Positions 1 to 12,406 of a DNA stretch of 64,000 nucleotides are shown here, piece after piece; within the stretch, counting starts at the first letter, position 1; every line of letters begins with the position of its first letter. The DNA comes from Amylostereum areolatum (lineage: Eukaryota; Basidiomycota; Agaricomycetes; Russulales; Stereaceae). The notes under the pieces were generated by a model. It made no database searches and was not told the origin of the DNA. It saw nothing but the letters and a program-made list of their open reading frames with translations. The stretch is taken from contig SAXG01000016.1 of the NCBI GenBank assembly GCA_012932865.1, positions 62,001 to 126,000 of the forward strand. Direction: 5' to 3'. A program made the translations under genes and the position numbers.

Positions 1-720
1 TGGGCGACGTGGATAGACCCGGAATAGGCCCATGTTGTTGGGCTCTGTCGTAACGGTTGTGTCGAGGGGCTCGGCAAAGACGATGCTCTCTACACTTGGA
101 GTCTCCGAGACTTCTGAGACGGCGTGGGGATTGTTGAGGGCGGTGAGGCGAGCTTGAGCAAGTATTTGACGGCGAGAAGGAGGCATGTGGGGGAGCGACG
201 TGTGTGCCTTGGGTTGGAAGTCGGTATATCGTTTGGGAAATTTGAGAGCACGACCAGAGCGCTGTGACTTGAAAACCACTTCCGGTGGCTGCGGGCTTGA
301 GTTGTTTTCTTCAGGTGAGCAATGGTTGAAGCTCTAAAATTAAGCTATCTGTAAGTATGCGGTGAGTTGATATGGTGACATGGGTAGCGTACCGGTGAGC
401 GCGTAAGGTCCATGTTGCCCGTAGGGGACAGAGCTCGTTCGGAGGACTTCATGCCGCATTGAATTAGACAACCTTTGGACGGGAAAAAAAGAGCGTACCT
501 CAGGGATACTATCTGAGCAATACCCTTCTTGTAGCCGGACACGTTTCTTTCTCTCGTCTCCCTCTGTGTCCCCAGCCAAATGTTTCCTCTTGAAGATCGT
601 GGTGAATGAGTGTGCCTGCTGGAATTCGTCGCATTTTCTCTGATGTACGCGAAGAGCTTGGCGGTCATAGAAGAAATCGGCACCACACCCGTCGCATGTG
701 TGAGAGGAAAGCGAGGACAT
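1..720 (-). CDS. Plavaka-1 transposase, left copy, 5' part only
   Basis: These are the first two exons of a Plavaka-family transposase, cut by the window edge. Exon 1 is 720-499. It starts at ATG 720 and encodes a zinc-finger-like CxxC-x12-H-x4-C motif within the first 30 residues. An intron follows, and exon 2 runs from 333 leftwards out of the window with a proline-rich linker. It is identical to 7970-8689 of the right copy. The start is shared with that copy and faces the accessory gene across a short divergent promoter. The catalytic core is not visible, so it cannot be judged whether this copy is intact. Confidence 0.75.
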
Positions 721-881
721 GGTAAAAAGTGTTATATGAACGCGTTGAACCGTTTTGAAAGTTGAAAGTTGAAACTGATTCTCGACGAAACACGCACCAC
801 GTGATCCCGAGCAAAACTACCATCTGGCGATTGCGACGCAACCCTCTCTTCACCCCACCACAGTCCACCACATTCTCGTCG
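721..881. promoter_or_regulatory. Divergent promoter of Plavaka-1 (left copy)
   Basis: This 161-bp gap separates the two start codons (ATG 720 minus, ATG 882 plus) and must hold both core promoters. It contains CACGTG at about 798 and a tandem of gttgaaagttgaaa at about 757-771. No clear TATA box was seen. Confidence 0.5.
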
Positions 882-3530
882 ATGGCTAAACGTCTTCGCG
901 CTGCTCCGTCCTTCTCTTCTGATGAGGATCATCTTCCCCCATCTCCTCACCAGCGAAAAAGGCTCCAACGACGTCGCTCCGACCTCGAAGTCAAGGAAGC
1001 ATCTCCACCACCAAAGAAACCTCGCCACACGCGCGTTACAAGGACAGCATCTTTACAGGAGTCTTCTCAAGAAGTACGCAAGTCTGGAAAATCGAGGGAA
1101 AAAACCAAGTACATGCTTCTTTCTGGCAAATATATGCACTCAGACTCAAAAGAGTCGCGCACGTACCGGTATAGATCGACAAAGAAACCCGCCACAAAGA
1201 ATAGTGGTGACTCAAGCCCTAAGCTTAGCCTGTGAGTCTCCAAGCCTTCCTTCTTTTTGGGGATACACTGCTTACCTTGGCCCGCTAGAACGGACTCTCA
1301 GAAGACGGTCTTAGGCAAGCTGGGGCGAGCGATCATTCGGAGTGTGGGCTTCCACCTGGACCTTGACAAGATCTTTCGTGTCGGGGTCAATCGCGACCGC
1401 TCAAAATCGATGTCGCGCCAGTGCGTTTATATTCCTTTTATCTCTTTACCTGGGCTCACACACGTCTTAGGACCGCCGAAGAAACCATTATGTACAACGT
1501 CTACCTCAAGATCCTAGCGCTCTCCCCGCTCCTTTCCACCTTTGTCAAAGACAAGAAGAGCGGCCTCCTCGAGGTGTCACTTCGAAGGGTACAGTTCTAG
1601 GCGCATATATCCAATTCTTATCCGCCTTCATCCGGGGTTCCATTTTGCTAGGTCATGGATGCAAGCTCCGGTGCACGGTCAGCAGACTCAAACAAGCTCA
1701 AGGAGGCTGTCTCTCGTTATGCTCCGTCTGATGACTTCAAGACAAACCCTCTTGTGCCTGCCATTGACCCCGGAAGCAAGGGCGCGCGCGGGTTAAATCA
1801 CCCGCAGCTTAGCCGATTGCTCTGTCCAGTCAAGTACCTCAGGCAGTTTGACAACGACCCAACCAAGTATGCCTCTCACCCGAATCACCTGCATGTCTTG
1901 CTGCTGAATATATCATAGAATCTTGAACAGTCTACAATCAGGCCGCTTAGAGCTCTCCAGGAAGGAGGACAAGCTACCGACATTCTTGTTTGAGGGGTAC
2001 CTTTGGGACAAGAATGACGCTCTCTCGGGCTTCGGCCTCGGAGAGTATTTCCTTAGGGTACGTCTCATGGTACCAATCCGCGCGTATATTCACTCACGAC
2101 TAGTTGCAGTGTTATCGACACATCTTCACCTCGCCGTCATCTGCAATCAAGGGCGAAAACAAGTCATCTCGTGCATGCAACTCCAAGATTACTGGCATCT
2201 CCGAAGCAACGCCTGAGGGTGTCGCTTACGTTGCGGTCCAGGTATGGTGATGTGTTTCTTCTGGGCTCAATGCTAACCAACAATCGTTTAGGCTCATTTT
2301 GCATTAACGTCGTGGTCCAGCTGGAACAAGACCCTCAAGTACGGGAGATTCAGCTACCTCGAATTCTACGACACAATTGTTCGGCTCTTTTCTGTCGACC
2401 CTGAGGGTGAGTGGCAACAAGCAACGCTCCAGGCAATCACGAAGTACATCCTCCTAGACCACCGTGCCATCCATGCGCTGACAGTGTTATCACTAGCGAG
2501 GTCTTCGACAAGTGTGATGACTCGGGAAGTGAGTCTGACGACTCGAGCCCGGGGTTCTCCGCTCTCATCACTGCACGCAACAAGCAAGCCAGGGAACAAC
2601 GGTCCAAGTCACACACGTCTAGCTCTTCGTCATCGTCCTGTTCAAAGCAAGACAAGCTCTTCAGGACGTCTTCCCCCAAAGGTCTGTGCTCAGACCTCGC
2701 TCACGGAACCGTGCTCACTCTCGGTCCCTGACGATGGACTGCTAGGTTCCCGATCAAGTCTCGTTTCATCCCCAGAACCTCAACCTCGTACCCACGCAAC
2801 GTCAGTGACGAAGAACCCTACCTCAGCCGACTGGGAGATGGATGACGGCAATGAAGAGCTCTCTTCTCCGGCGCGTGCTCATCATCAAACCATCGCCCCA
2901 ATCGGTAGGTTAATGAGTGCATTCTCCTGCTTATCACTAATCGGCGTAGATGGCGGCACGAAATACGCCTCGTTGAGTCAGGATCGACGTCCCTTACTTC
3001 CCGGACCCAAGCCGAAACAACCTACGCCCCTCGGTGACAATGGTGAGACTGCCTCAATCTCAGCACGTCCTCGACCTGACACTTATGTATGAATCCACAC
3101 AGATATGGAGGGTATCGAGGTCGATCCTAGCATCCTTTCGATTGTAAGTCAGCCTCACGTCATCACTTTGGCGAAGCCTGCCCCCTCCATACTGAAGAAG
3201 GTTCTCGTGCAGCGTGCTGGCGCGTCGGACAGGATAATCAGGACGAAGCCCCCCCGTGAGCCGGCTCATCTCAGTCCTTGGTCCTCAGACGAGGAGGGGC
3301 ATGCGTCTAAACACGGTGCGGTTCAACTTCGCCCTGTCTCCAGTACCACTTACCGTGTTCTGGTGTCAGACACCGGCACCCTGCCGCCCGTCGTCGACAA
3401 GATGGACAACATTACCGACCGTCCAAAGCTTCCAGCGCAAAAGAAACGCAAGGCACGACAACCGGGGCAACCTGCCGCTGGGTCTCGTTCAACTCGTTCG
3501 ACGCGGGCAAATACCGGTGCGCAGGGCTAA
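882..3530 (+). CDS. DUF6698-type Plavaka accessory protein (left copy)
   Basis: Multi-exon gene divergent from the transposase. I chose ATG 882 because it gives MAKRLRAAPSF, followed by a basic, Ser/Pro-rich N-terminus. Later exons (1318 to about 2450) read like the fungal DUF6698 family: FxLDLDKIFRVG, then NHPQLSRLLCP, a LFEGYLWD-like stretch, CYRHIFTSPSSAIKGE, and GISEATPEGVAYVAVQAHFALTS. These are recognised from memory of basidiomycete hypothetical proteins that travel with Plavaka transposases. The C-terminus is low-complexity with a Ser-rich run and basic patches, ending at 3530. Function is unknown; a DNA-binding or transposition-helper role is a guess. About ten short introns are needed, and exact junctions in the 2450-3100 part are uncertain. 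Confidence 0.68.
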
Positions 3531-3912
3531 ATTGTGAGTGTATTTACCTTCCCCCTTTGTCTCGCTCACCATGATTGTCGACAGATTCGAATCACCATGT
3601 ACTATTAGATGTAGAGACTATAGAGACACACGGACACCAGTCGACCATCATGTACTCTTATCGGACCACCTGCAATGCATAAATCTCCCGTAATCGTACC
3701 TGTTTATTGTGTAGTAATACACAGTGCAAGCCCAATGCAAGGAATTCCAGACCTATATATCCAGCATACATTGGCCTTGCAAGAATCGGGAGTTGTCTTA
3801 TTTTAGAATGGAGTCTCACCGGGATTATTGCACGCATTCCAGGGTTTCCGGGGTTTCTAGCCTATATATGCCTATGTATTCCCCTTGGAAGATTTTGACA
3901 AATTTGCCGATG

Positions 3913-4380
3913 TATTTTGCAGAGTCGTGGCCTGGACTGCGAGAGGCGGTCAGCCTCGGCTTGTTTGAACCATGCCCGCGACGACGCACAGCTTGATTCC
4001 GCACATCATGACTGGTCAAATAGTCGTGTTCGGAGCAGATGGTGATGCCTTGAGAGCGCACTGTCAAGTTCGTCTTCGAGGTGGTCCAGATGGGCATACG
4101 TCTCCGGAGGCGCTTAGCCTCGTTTCAGCTTCTTGGGCGAGATGCTTGCAGTCCGCTCCCTGGACGGCGATGGTGTTTCCGTTCCTTGCGAGCACGGAGC
4201 TCAGCATCGAGGGTAGGAAAGACGATGTCTTTGTTTTCCGGCTTTTGCTCGCCAGCTTTCTTTGGTGTAAGTGAGGAGCGGCGGAGGGGGTGAAGGGGAA
4301 GGAGAGGATTTGAACTTGCCGACGATTGATTGGAATGAAGAATTTACGTCGGGCGCGTGTTCTCCAAGTTCCGGCTCCAT
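3913..4380 (-). pseudogene. TDG glycosylase pseudogene, 5' half
   Basis: Reads on the minus strand from ATG 4380 (MEPELGEHAPDV) and matches the start of the intact TDG at 37603 (MKPELEEHAPDV). It then shows SFQSIVGKFK and, in another frame, a DAELRARKERK stretch. Several indels and a stop break the frame. The first intron and the start of exon 2 (CCAGGCCACGACTCTGCAAAATA on the minus strand, split here at the element) are present. The gene stops at the TA dinucleotide where Plavaka-1 begins. Its missing 3' half is found on the opposite strand from 14764. Confidence 0.85.
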
Positions 4381-4777
4381 CTTGGATGAATATCAAATGG
4401 ATATTGCGTTCTAAGGCTCTCAGGAATGGCAGATGCGCAGATGTGGATGGAGTAGACAACATGATGTAGCCGGCGCGGTAAGTACTCAAAGAGCTCGATA
4501 GCCACAGTATTAGCAGACCTGCCACCCATTCAACCATGCGCTTTGCGTCGCGGTCCTCAAGATATTATGTATCATTTTTATCATTGGAACAAGAGTCGCT
4601 GTGTTCCATCCAGCACGCGATCAGGACATGAGGACGTTACAATGAGATACGGTCCATATACAGTGCCAAAAGGTTACATCACTGGAAAGATACTCTACAG
4701 ACACCAGTAGCATTCCGAGTCGGGGGCAGGAAACGAGGAAGGTGCATCAATTCCAGAAAGACCGAGACGGAGACTGT
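4381..4777 (-). other. 5' flank of the TDG pseudogene
   Basis: On the minus strand this stretch aligns with the DNA upstream of the intact TDG (about 36850-37600): shared phrases include cttcctcgtttcc, tgtctgtagagta, tctcattgtaacgtcctcatg and gccattcctgagagc. It holds about 150 bp absent from the intact locus and lacks the 480-bp inverted-repeat insertion seen there. No gene was found in it. Confidence 0.75.
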
Positions 4778-5159
4778 CATCGGCAAATTTGTCAAAATCT
4801 TCCAAGGGGAATACATAGGCATATATAGGCTAGAAACCCCGGAAACCCTGGAATGCGTGCAATAATCCCGGTGAGACTCCATTCTAAAATAAGACAACTC
4901 CCGATTCTTGCAAGGCCAATGTATGCTGGATATATAGGTCTGGAATTCCTTGCATTGGGCTTGCACTGTGTATTACTACACAATAAACAGGTACGATTAC
5001 GGGAGATTTATGCATTGCAGGTGGTCCGATAAGAGTACATGATGGTCGACTGGTGTCCGTGTGTCTCTATAGTCTCTACATCTAATAGTACATGGTGATT
5101 CGAATCTGTCGACAATCATGGTGAGCGAGACAAAGGGGGAAGGTAAATACACTCACAAT

Positions 5160-7808
5160 TTAGCCCTGCGCACCGGTATTTGCCCGCGTCGAACGAGTTG
5201 AACGAGACCCAGCGGCAGGTTGCCCCGGTTGTCGTGCCTTGCGTTTCTTTTGCGCTGGAAGCTTTGGACGGTCGGTAATGTTGTCCATCTTGTCGACGAC
5301 GGGCGGCAGGGTGCCGGTGTCTGACACCAGAACACGGTAAGTGGTACTGGAGACAGGGCGAAGTTGAACCGCACCGTGTTTAGACGCATGCCCCTCCTCG
5401 TCTGAGGACCAAGGACTGAGATGAGCCGGCTCACGGGGGGGCTTCGTCCTGATTATCCTGTCCGACGCGCCAGCACGCTGCACGAGAACCTTCTTCAGTA
5501 TGGAGGGGGCAGGCTTCGCCAAAGTGATGACGTGAGGCTGACTTACAATCGAAAGGATGCTAGGATCGACCTCGATACCCTCCATATCTGTGTGGATTCA
5601 TACATAAGTGTCAGGTCGAGGACGTGCTGAGATTGAGGCAGTCTCACCATTGTCACCGAGGGGCGTAGGTTGTTTCGGCTTGGGTCCGGGAAGTAAGGGA
5701 CGTCGATCCTGACTCAACGAGGCGTATTTCGTGCCGCCATCTACGCCGATTAGTGATAAGCAGGAGAATGCACTCATTAACCTACCGATTGGGGCGATGG
5801 TTTGATGATGAGCACGCGCCGGAGAAGAGAGCTCTTCATTGCCGTCATCCATCTCCCAGTCGGCTGAGGTAGGGTTCTTCGTCACTGACGTTGCGTGGGT
5901 ACGAGGTTGAGGTTCTGGGGATGAAACGAGACTTGATCGGGAACCTAGCAGTCCATCGTCAGGGACCGAGAGTGAGCACGGTTCCGTGAGCGAGGTCTGA
6001 GCACAGACCTTTGGGGGAAGACGTCCTGAAGAGCTTGTCTTGCTTTGAACAGGACGATGACGAAGAGCTAGACGTGTGTGACTTGGACCGTTGTTCCCTG
6101 GCTTGCTTGTTGCGTGCAGTGATGAGAGCGGAGAACCCCGGGCTCGAGTCGTCAGACTCACTTCCCGAGTCATCACACTTGTCGAAGACCTCGCTAGTGA
6201 TAACACTGTCAGCGCATGGATGGCACGGTGGTCTAGGAGGATGTACTTCGTGATTGCCTGGAGCGTTGCTTGTTGCCACTCACCCTCAGGGTCGACAGAA
6301 AAGAGCCGAACAATTGTGTCGTAGAATTCGAGGTAGCTGAATCTCCCGTACTTGAGGGTCTTGTTCCAGCTGGACCACGACGTTAATGCAAAATGAGCCT
6401 AAACGATTGTTGGTTAGCATTGAGCCCAGAAGAAACACATCACCATACCTGGACCGCAACGTAAGCGACACCCTCAGGCGTTGCTTCGGAGATGCCAGTA
6501 ATCTTGGAGTTGCATGCACGAGATGACTTGTTTTCGCCCTTGATTGCAGATGACGGCGAGGTGAAGATGTGTCGATAACACTGCAACTAGTCGTGAGTGA
6601 ATATACGCGCGGATTGGTACCATGAGACGTACCCTAAGGAAATACTCTCCGAGGCCGAAGCCCGAGAGAGCGTCATTCTTGTCCCAAAGGTACCCCTCAA
6701 ACAAGAATGTCGGTAGCTTGTCCTCCTTCCTGGAGAGCTCTAAGCGGCCTGATTGTAGACTGTTCAAGATTCTATGATATATTCAGCAGCAAGACATGCA
6801 GGTGATTCGGGTGAGAGGCATACTTGGTTGGGTCGTTGTCAAACTGCCTGAGGTACTTGACTGGACAGAGCAATCGGCTAAGCTGCGGGTGATTTAACCC
6901 GCGCGCGCCCTTGCTTCCGGGGTCAATGGCAGGCACAAGAGGGTTTGTCTTGAAGTCATCAGACGGAGCATAACGAGAGACAGCCTCCTTGAGCTTGTTT
7001 GAGTCTGCTGACCGTGCACCGGAGCTTGCATCCATGACCTAGCAAAATGGAACCCCGGATGAAGGCGGATAAGAATTGGATATATGCGCCTAGAACTGTA
7101 CCCTTCGAAGTGACACCTCGAGGAGGCCGCTCTTCTTGTCTTTGACAAAGGTGGAAAGGAGCGGGGAGAGCGCTAGGATCTTGAGGTAGACGTTGTACAT
7201 AATGGTTTCTTCGGCGGTCCTAAGACGTGTGTGAGCCCAGGTAAAGAGATAAAAGGAATATAAACGCACTGGCGCGACATCGATTTTGAGCGGTCGCGAT
7301 TGACCCCGACACGAAAGATCTTGTCAAGGTCCAGGTGGAAGCCCACACTCCGAATGATCGCTCGCCCCAGCTTGCCTAAGACCGTCTTCTGAGAGTCCGT
7401 TCTAGCGGGCCAAGGTAAGCAGTGTATCCCCAAAAAGAAGGAAGGCTTGGAGACTCACAGGCTAAGCTTAGGGCTTGAGTCACCACTATTCTTTGTGGCG
7501 GGTTTCTTTGTCGATCTATACCGGTACGTGCGCGACTCTTTTGAGTCTGAGTGCATATATTTGCCAGAAAGAAGCATGTACTTGGTTTTTTCCCTCGATT
7601 TTCCAGACTTGCGTACTTCTTGAGAAGACTCCTGTAAAGATGCTGTCCTTGTAACGCGCGTGTGGCGAGGTTTCTTTGGTGGTGGAGATGCTTCCTTGAC
7701 TTCGAGGTCGGAGCGACGTCGTTGGAGCCTTTTTCGCTGGTGAGGAGATGGGGGAAGATGATCCTCATCAGAAGAGAAGGACGGAGCAGCGCGAAGACGT
7801 TTAGCCAT
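5160..7808 (-). CDS. DUF6698-type Plavaka accessory protein (right copy)
   Basis: Identical to 882-3530 in inverse orientation, with the start codon at 7808 and the stop at 5160. It has a basic Ser/Pro-rich N-terminus, a central DUF6698-like region with HIFTSPSS and VAYVAVQAHFALTS, and a low-complexity basic C-terminus. It is transcribed away from the transposase. Both copies keep every exon open, so the gene appears intact, in contrast to the transposase of the same element. Function unknown. Confidence 0.68.
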
Positions 7809-7969
7809 CGACGAGAATGTGGTGGACTGTGGTGGGGTGAAGAGAGGGTTGCGTCGCAATCGCCAGATGGTAGTTTTGCTCGGGATCACGTGGTGCGTGT
7901 TTCGTCGAGAATCAGTTTCAACTTTCAACTTTCAAAACGGTTCAACGCGTTCATATAACACTTTTTACC
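7809..7969. promoter_or_regulatory. Divergent promoter of Plavaka-1 (right copy)
   Basis: 161 bp between the accessory-gene start (7808, minus) and the transposase start (7970, plus); mirror image of 721-881. It contains CACGTG near 7888. Confidence 0.5.
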
Positions 7970-10900
7970 ATGTCCTCGCTTTCCTCTCACACATGCGACG
8001 GGTGTGGTGCCGATTTCTTCTATGACCGCCAAGCTCTTCGCGTACATCAGAGAAAATGCGACGAATTCCAGCAGGCACACTCATTCACCACGATCTTCAA
8101 GAGGAAACATTTGGCTGGGGACACAGAGGGAGACGAGAGAAAGAAACGTGTCCGGCTACAAGAAGGGTATTGCTCAGATAGTATCCCTGAGGTACGCTCT
8201 TTTTTTCCCGTCCAAAGGTTGTCTAATTCAATGCGGCATGAAGTCCTCCGAACGAGCTCTGTCCCCTACGGGCAACATGGACCTTACGCGCTCACCGGTA
8301 CGCTACCCATGTCACCATATCAACTCACCGCATACTTACAGATAGCTTAATTTTAGAGCTTCAACCATTGCTCACCTGAAGAAAACAACTCAAGCCCGCA
8401 GCCACCGGAAGTGGTTTTCAAGTCACAGCGCTCTGGTCGTGCTCTCAAATTTCCCAAACGATATACCGACTTCCAACCCAAGGCACACACGTCGCTCCCC
8501 CACATGCCTCCTTCTCGCCGTCAAATACTTGCTCAAGCTCGCCTCACCGCCCTCAACAATCCCCACGCCGTCTCAGAAGTCTCGGAGACTCCAAGTGTAG
8601 AGAGCATCGTCTTTGCCGAGCCCCTCGACACAACCGTTACGACAGAGCCCAACAACATGGGCCTATTCCGGGTCTATCCACGTCGCCCAACCATCGACCC
8701 ATTGGAGGGCGAGTCTCTCGACAGCGTGTGTGACACGCCAACTCTCGCGGCCCCTCCCATCCCCGAGGATTTTGTCACATATGGCCCGCCACGCCCTACT
8801 CCTGTCGATATGAAGACGGGGGAGCCCTTTTCCAGTGTCGCAGCCGCGGTCATGATGGGCTGGAAGGACTCTGGCGGCATCCTCAAGTCGGGGTCGGAGA
8901 TCGACCGCCTCACGCGGATGATGCAGGCGGAAGGATTTGAAGCTGGAGACCTTGAGGGGTTCAACTACAAGGTGGAAAACAAGAAGCTGGAGGACCATCT
9001 CAACAGTTTTCCAGCTGCAGATGGATGGCGAGAGGCTTCTGTTCAGATCCCTCTTCCATGCGAAGGGAAATCCTGGCTGTGCGAGGACGAAGCTCCGCAC
9101 CTTGAGATCAATGGAATATTCTACAGGCCGCTTCTCGAGGTTATCATCGGGCTCTTCAAAGGCGAGAATGCTAAGACGTTCCACATGACTCCATTCAAAC
9201 AATTCTGGCAACGGAGCCCCGACGTCGAACCTGAACGGCTCTACTCGGAGATCTACACCTCCGATGCAATGCTTGAAGCCGACGAAGAGGTTCACAACAT
9301 TCAGCTCACTCCCGAGGATGGTCTCGACGTCCCGCGTGTTGTAGCCGCCATGATGGGAAGCTCCGACGAGACTCAGCTCGCCAACTTCGGTCCCGCATCT
9401 CTCTGGCCAGGGTACATTCAGTCCGGCAACCAATCGAAGTATGTACGATGTCGGCCTACGTGTTGTGCATGTCAACACGTTCTCTACATGAAGAAGGTAT
9501 GTTTTCTTTCGTTTGCATGCTCGGACTTCATAGCTCACACGTGGGAATATACTTCAGCTCCCCGCCGACTTCCAAGACATATATACAAGAGAGCATGATA
9601 TTCCCACGAGTGCAGCGGTGCTCACCCACTGTAAGCGCGAGCTCTTCCACGCAATATGGATGCTCCTCTTGGACGAGGAGTTTATGCACGCCTACCACCA
9701 CGGTGTTGTTGTCATGTGTGGCGATGGTATTGTCCGACGCATCTTCCCTCGCTTCTTCACGTATTCTGCGGACTACCCTGAAAAGTAAGCACATTGATAG
9801 CCCCCAATGTAGCCGATGGCTGACTGGATCATAGGGTCATCCTCGCAAGTATCAAGTACCTTGGTTCCTGCCCGTGCCCTCGGTGTATCGTACCCAAAGG
9901 CCACATCAAAGATCTAGGGAAAACTGTGGATATCAACCGCCGCGAGCGCAACGCTCGGGTTAGCACTGATGTCGAGCGTCGTGCGGTGGAGAAGGCACGC
10001 AAGATGATCTTTGAAAAAGGTGTACCGGTCAACTCTGCTCGCATAGATGTGGTCCTCGGCGGCAAGGGCTTGCTCCCCATTCGAGTGCGCATATTTCCCT
10101 TGACATCAGCGTGTTCGTGCCGTCGTTAATATCACCTCCCAGAATGTGTTCGCCACACGCCTCGGCCCCTCAGGATTCAACCACTACCGCATGCTCACCA
10201 ACGATCTCCTGCACGAGTTCAAGTTAGGAGTCTGGAAGAATACATTCATCCATTTGCTGCGGCTTCTTTTTGCCATGGGTGGAACACGCGTTAATGAACT
10301 CAATAAGCGGTCAGTCACATCTAAGCTATAATTCATCTCGGCTCATGTTTCTGTGTAAAGCTTTCGTAACACGCCTGCGTTTGGCCGAGAAACGATACGA
10401 CCTTTCACTCACAACACTTCCGCCATGAAGCAACTGGCGGCACGAAACTTCGAGGACATCCTCCAGGTGTGTACTAACTCTTCGTCGCTCGACCTGGGGC
10501 TGCTGCTGACCCCGCAAATGTTTAGTGTTCTATCCCCGTGTTCGAGGGGCTTTTCGTTTCTGACAACGAGCTAGACAACCGTGTCCATGACAAGATTGTC
10601 ATGGATCTCCTTTTCGATCTCTGCACCTGGCATGGGTATGCGAAGATGCGTGTCCACACGGAAACTACAATTGCCGCCTTTCGCACCGTCACTCAATCTC
10701 TCGGCACTTCCTTCCGACGGTTTCAATCCAAGACGTGCCAGCATTGGATAGCATCCGAACTTCCTCAAGAGACACAAGCTCGTGGTCGAAAGAAGGCGGC
10801 GCTTGCGAAAAAAACCGGGACCGCTGTCGACACAATTTCATCGCGCGGTCCCAAAAGAAAAGAGTTTACCGTCCTCACCTCGAGCAAGTACCACATGCTG

Positions 10901-12406
10901 GGCTACTATCCGGATTCCATCGTGTGGGTGGGTACAACGGAGTCTTATAGCACACAAACCGTAAGATACTTAACTTCTTTCTCATTTCACTCTGATCGGC
11001 TGACAGTCCAACCGGCAGTTCGAGCTTGAGCATGGATACAGCAAGAAAAACTTTGTTCTGACCAACAAGAACCAATGGCTCAAACAACTTGCGAAGATCG
11101 AAACTCGGCAGCGATTCATGCACGGCGCTACAGACCCTCTGGGGGAGGAGCCAAACGCGCGTCGCAAGCGGAAAACGGCCACAGATGACTCTCTCCCTCA
11201 CACCCCTCCTGCACAACATTATCACATCTCCAACTCTCGAAGGACATCAAGCTTCATATCCGACTTCTTGGATGACCGTGACGCAGATCCGGCCTTCGAT
11301 CGCGACGTAGGACATTTTCTCTTTGTTTAGATACCAGCGGCTGAACTCTAGCCTGCAGACGTTCATCCCTAGCCTCAAAGACCATATGCTCGCGCGCATA
11401 CACGACTGCGCTTTTGACGGGGATGAGCTCCAATACTCCCCAGAGGCGCGCGCGCACGTTCACATCCGCAACGACAAGTTCTATCACCATCGGACCTTCA
11501 GAATCAACTACACAAGCTACGATGTCCGCCGCCAGCAAGATACCATCAACCCTCGCACCCGCGCCGACGTCATGGTCCTGGCGCCTTGCGAGGAGGAAGG
11601 TGTTCTTCCCGAGCACCCTTATTGGTACGCGCGCGTGGTGAACGTCTTTCACGTTGAGTACAACTACGCTCACCCGGAGCGCGATGAACCGGCCGTCGGG
11701 CGAAGTTCAAAGGCGAAGCTACAACACATGGATATCCTGTACGTTCGATGGTTCGGTTTGGACACGTCCCAGCCGAGTGGATAGAATGCCAAGCGGCTGC
11801 CCAGCATCGGCTTCATCGACGGAGCAGGGCCCGACGCCTTTAGCTTTCTGGACCCGGGTCAGGTCGTTCGTGCCGCCTACGTGGTTCCTGCTTTCATGTA
11901 CGGCCAAACGGACGAAATACTTGGCCCCTCCATTGTTCGACAACCCAGGGAACACGACCTAGACTGGATGGTCTATCACGTCAACGTGTTGCGTTGCCTC
12001 TCGCTCCCTCATTTGCTGCATCTCACATTCATGTAGGTTTCCCGATAGAGACATGATAATGCGTCACCGAGGCGGAGGCGTCGGGCACACCGTCACACGC
12101 GAGTACGATGAGCAGCTGGCGGAAGACCTGCACAGTTCTGGGGTGCTAACAGATACCCAACAAGAGGATGTTACCATGGTTTCGGGCGGCGAAGAAGACA
12201 AGGATGAAGACGACGAGGGTGACGAAGAGGATGAGGGTGAGGGCATTGATGAGGAAGACGAAGACGACGATGGAGGCCTAGGATGGGATGAGGATGAAGA
12301 GGCTAGTGGGGATGAAGAGGCTAGTGAGGATGAGGATGAGGAGCTTGACAGCGAGGGAAACGACGACGAGGTGATCTTGAACGAGTTCGGCTTCGCCCCA
12401 CCGTGA
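7970..12406 (+). CDS. Plavaka-family transposase (right copy), one in-frame TAG
   Basis: Transposase of a Plavaka element, a basidiomycete group related to CACTA/EnSpm. Exon 1 (7970-8191) has a zinc-finger-like CxxC..HxxxxC. Exon 2 starts at 8357. The core includes SSDETQLANFG (likely first catalytic Asp), GNQSKYVRCRP, LTHCKRELFHAIW, a CGDGIVRRIFPRFFTYSADYPEK-like block (9716-9784), CPCPRC, then GFNHYRMLTNDLLHEFKLG and CSIPVFEGL. A late exon has IMRHRGGGVGH, followed by a long Asp/Glu tail (12190-12390). About ten introns. The oddity is an in-frame TAG at 11782-11784, where relatives carry Trp. The reading frame continues open behind it through a conserved-looking segment to 11962. The product would lose its last 15 percent or so unless read through. 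Confidence 0.83.

Larger units (their letters stand above)
1..3912 (-). mobile_element. Plavaka-1 element, left copy (partial, runs off window)
   Basis: This is the accessory-gene half of a Plavaka-type DNA transposon. Position x corresponds to 8690-x in the right copy, and every stretch I compared is identical after reverse complementing. Identity stops exactly after 3912, where the element ends in tttgccgatg and TDG pseudogene sequence begins (tattttgcag). It holds the 5' exons of the transposase on the minus strand and the complete DUF6698-type gene on the plus strand. The rest of the transposase must lie upstream of base 1. The near-perfect identity to the right copy implies recent duplication or gene conversion. 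Confidence 0.88.
1..3912. repeat. Inverted repeat arm 1 (pairs with 4778-8689)
   Basis: Left arm of a 3.9-kb inverted repeat with an 865-bp spacer. The inner end coincides with the transposon terminus. The outer end lies outside the window, so the true arm may be longer. Confidence 0.93.
4778..8689. repeat. Inverted repeat arm 2 (pairs with 1-3912)
   Basis: Reverse complement of 1-3912. The mirror relation may continue beyond 8689, but the partner would lie left of the window. Confidence 0.93.

Noticed and set aside
1..8689. The 3.9-kb perfect inverted repeat as a pure assembly artefact
   Set aside because: The arms end exactly at a transposon terminus, the spacer is asymmetric, and the TDG halves on either side fit a biological inversion. 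An artefact cannot be fully excluded without reads.
12190..12400. Separate acidic protein gene
   Set aside because: The Asp/Glu-rich frame follows the conserved GGGVGH motif of the transposase in the same exon and is its C-terminal tail.
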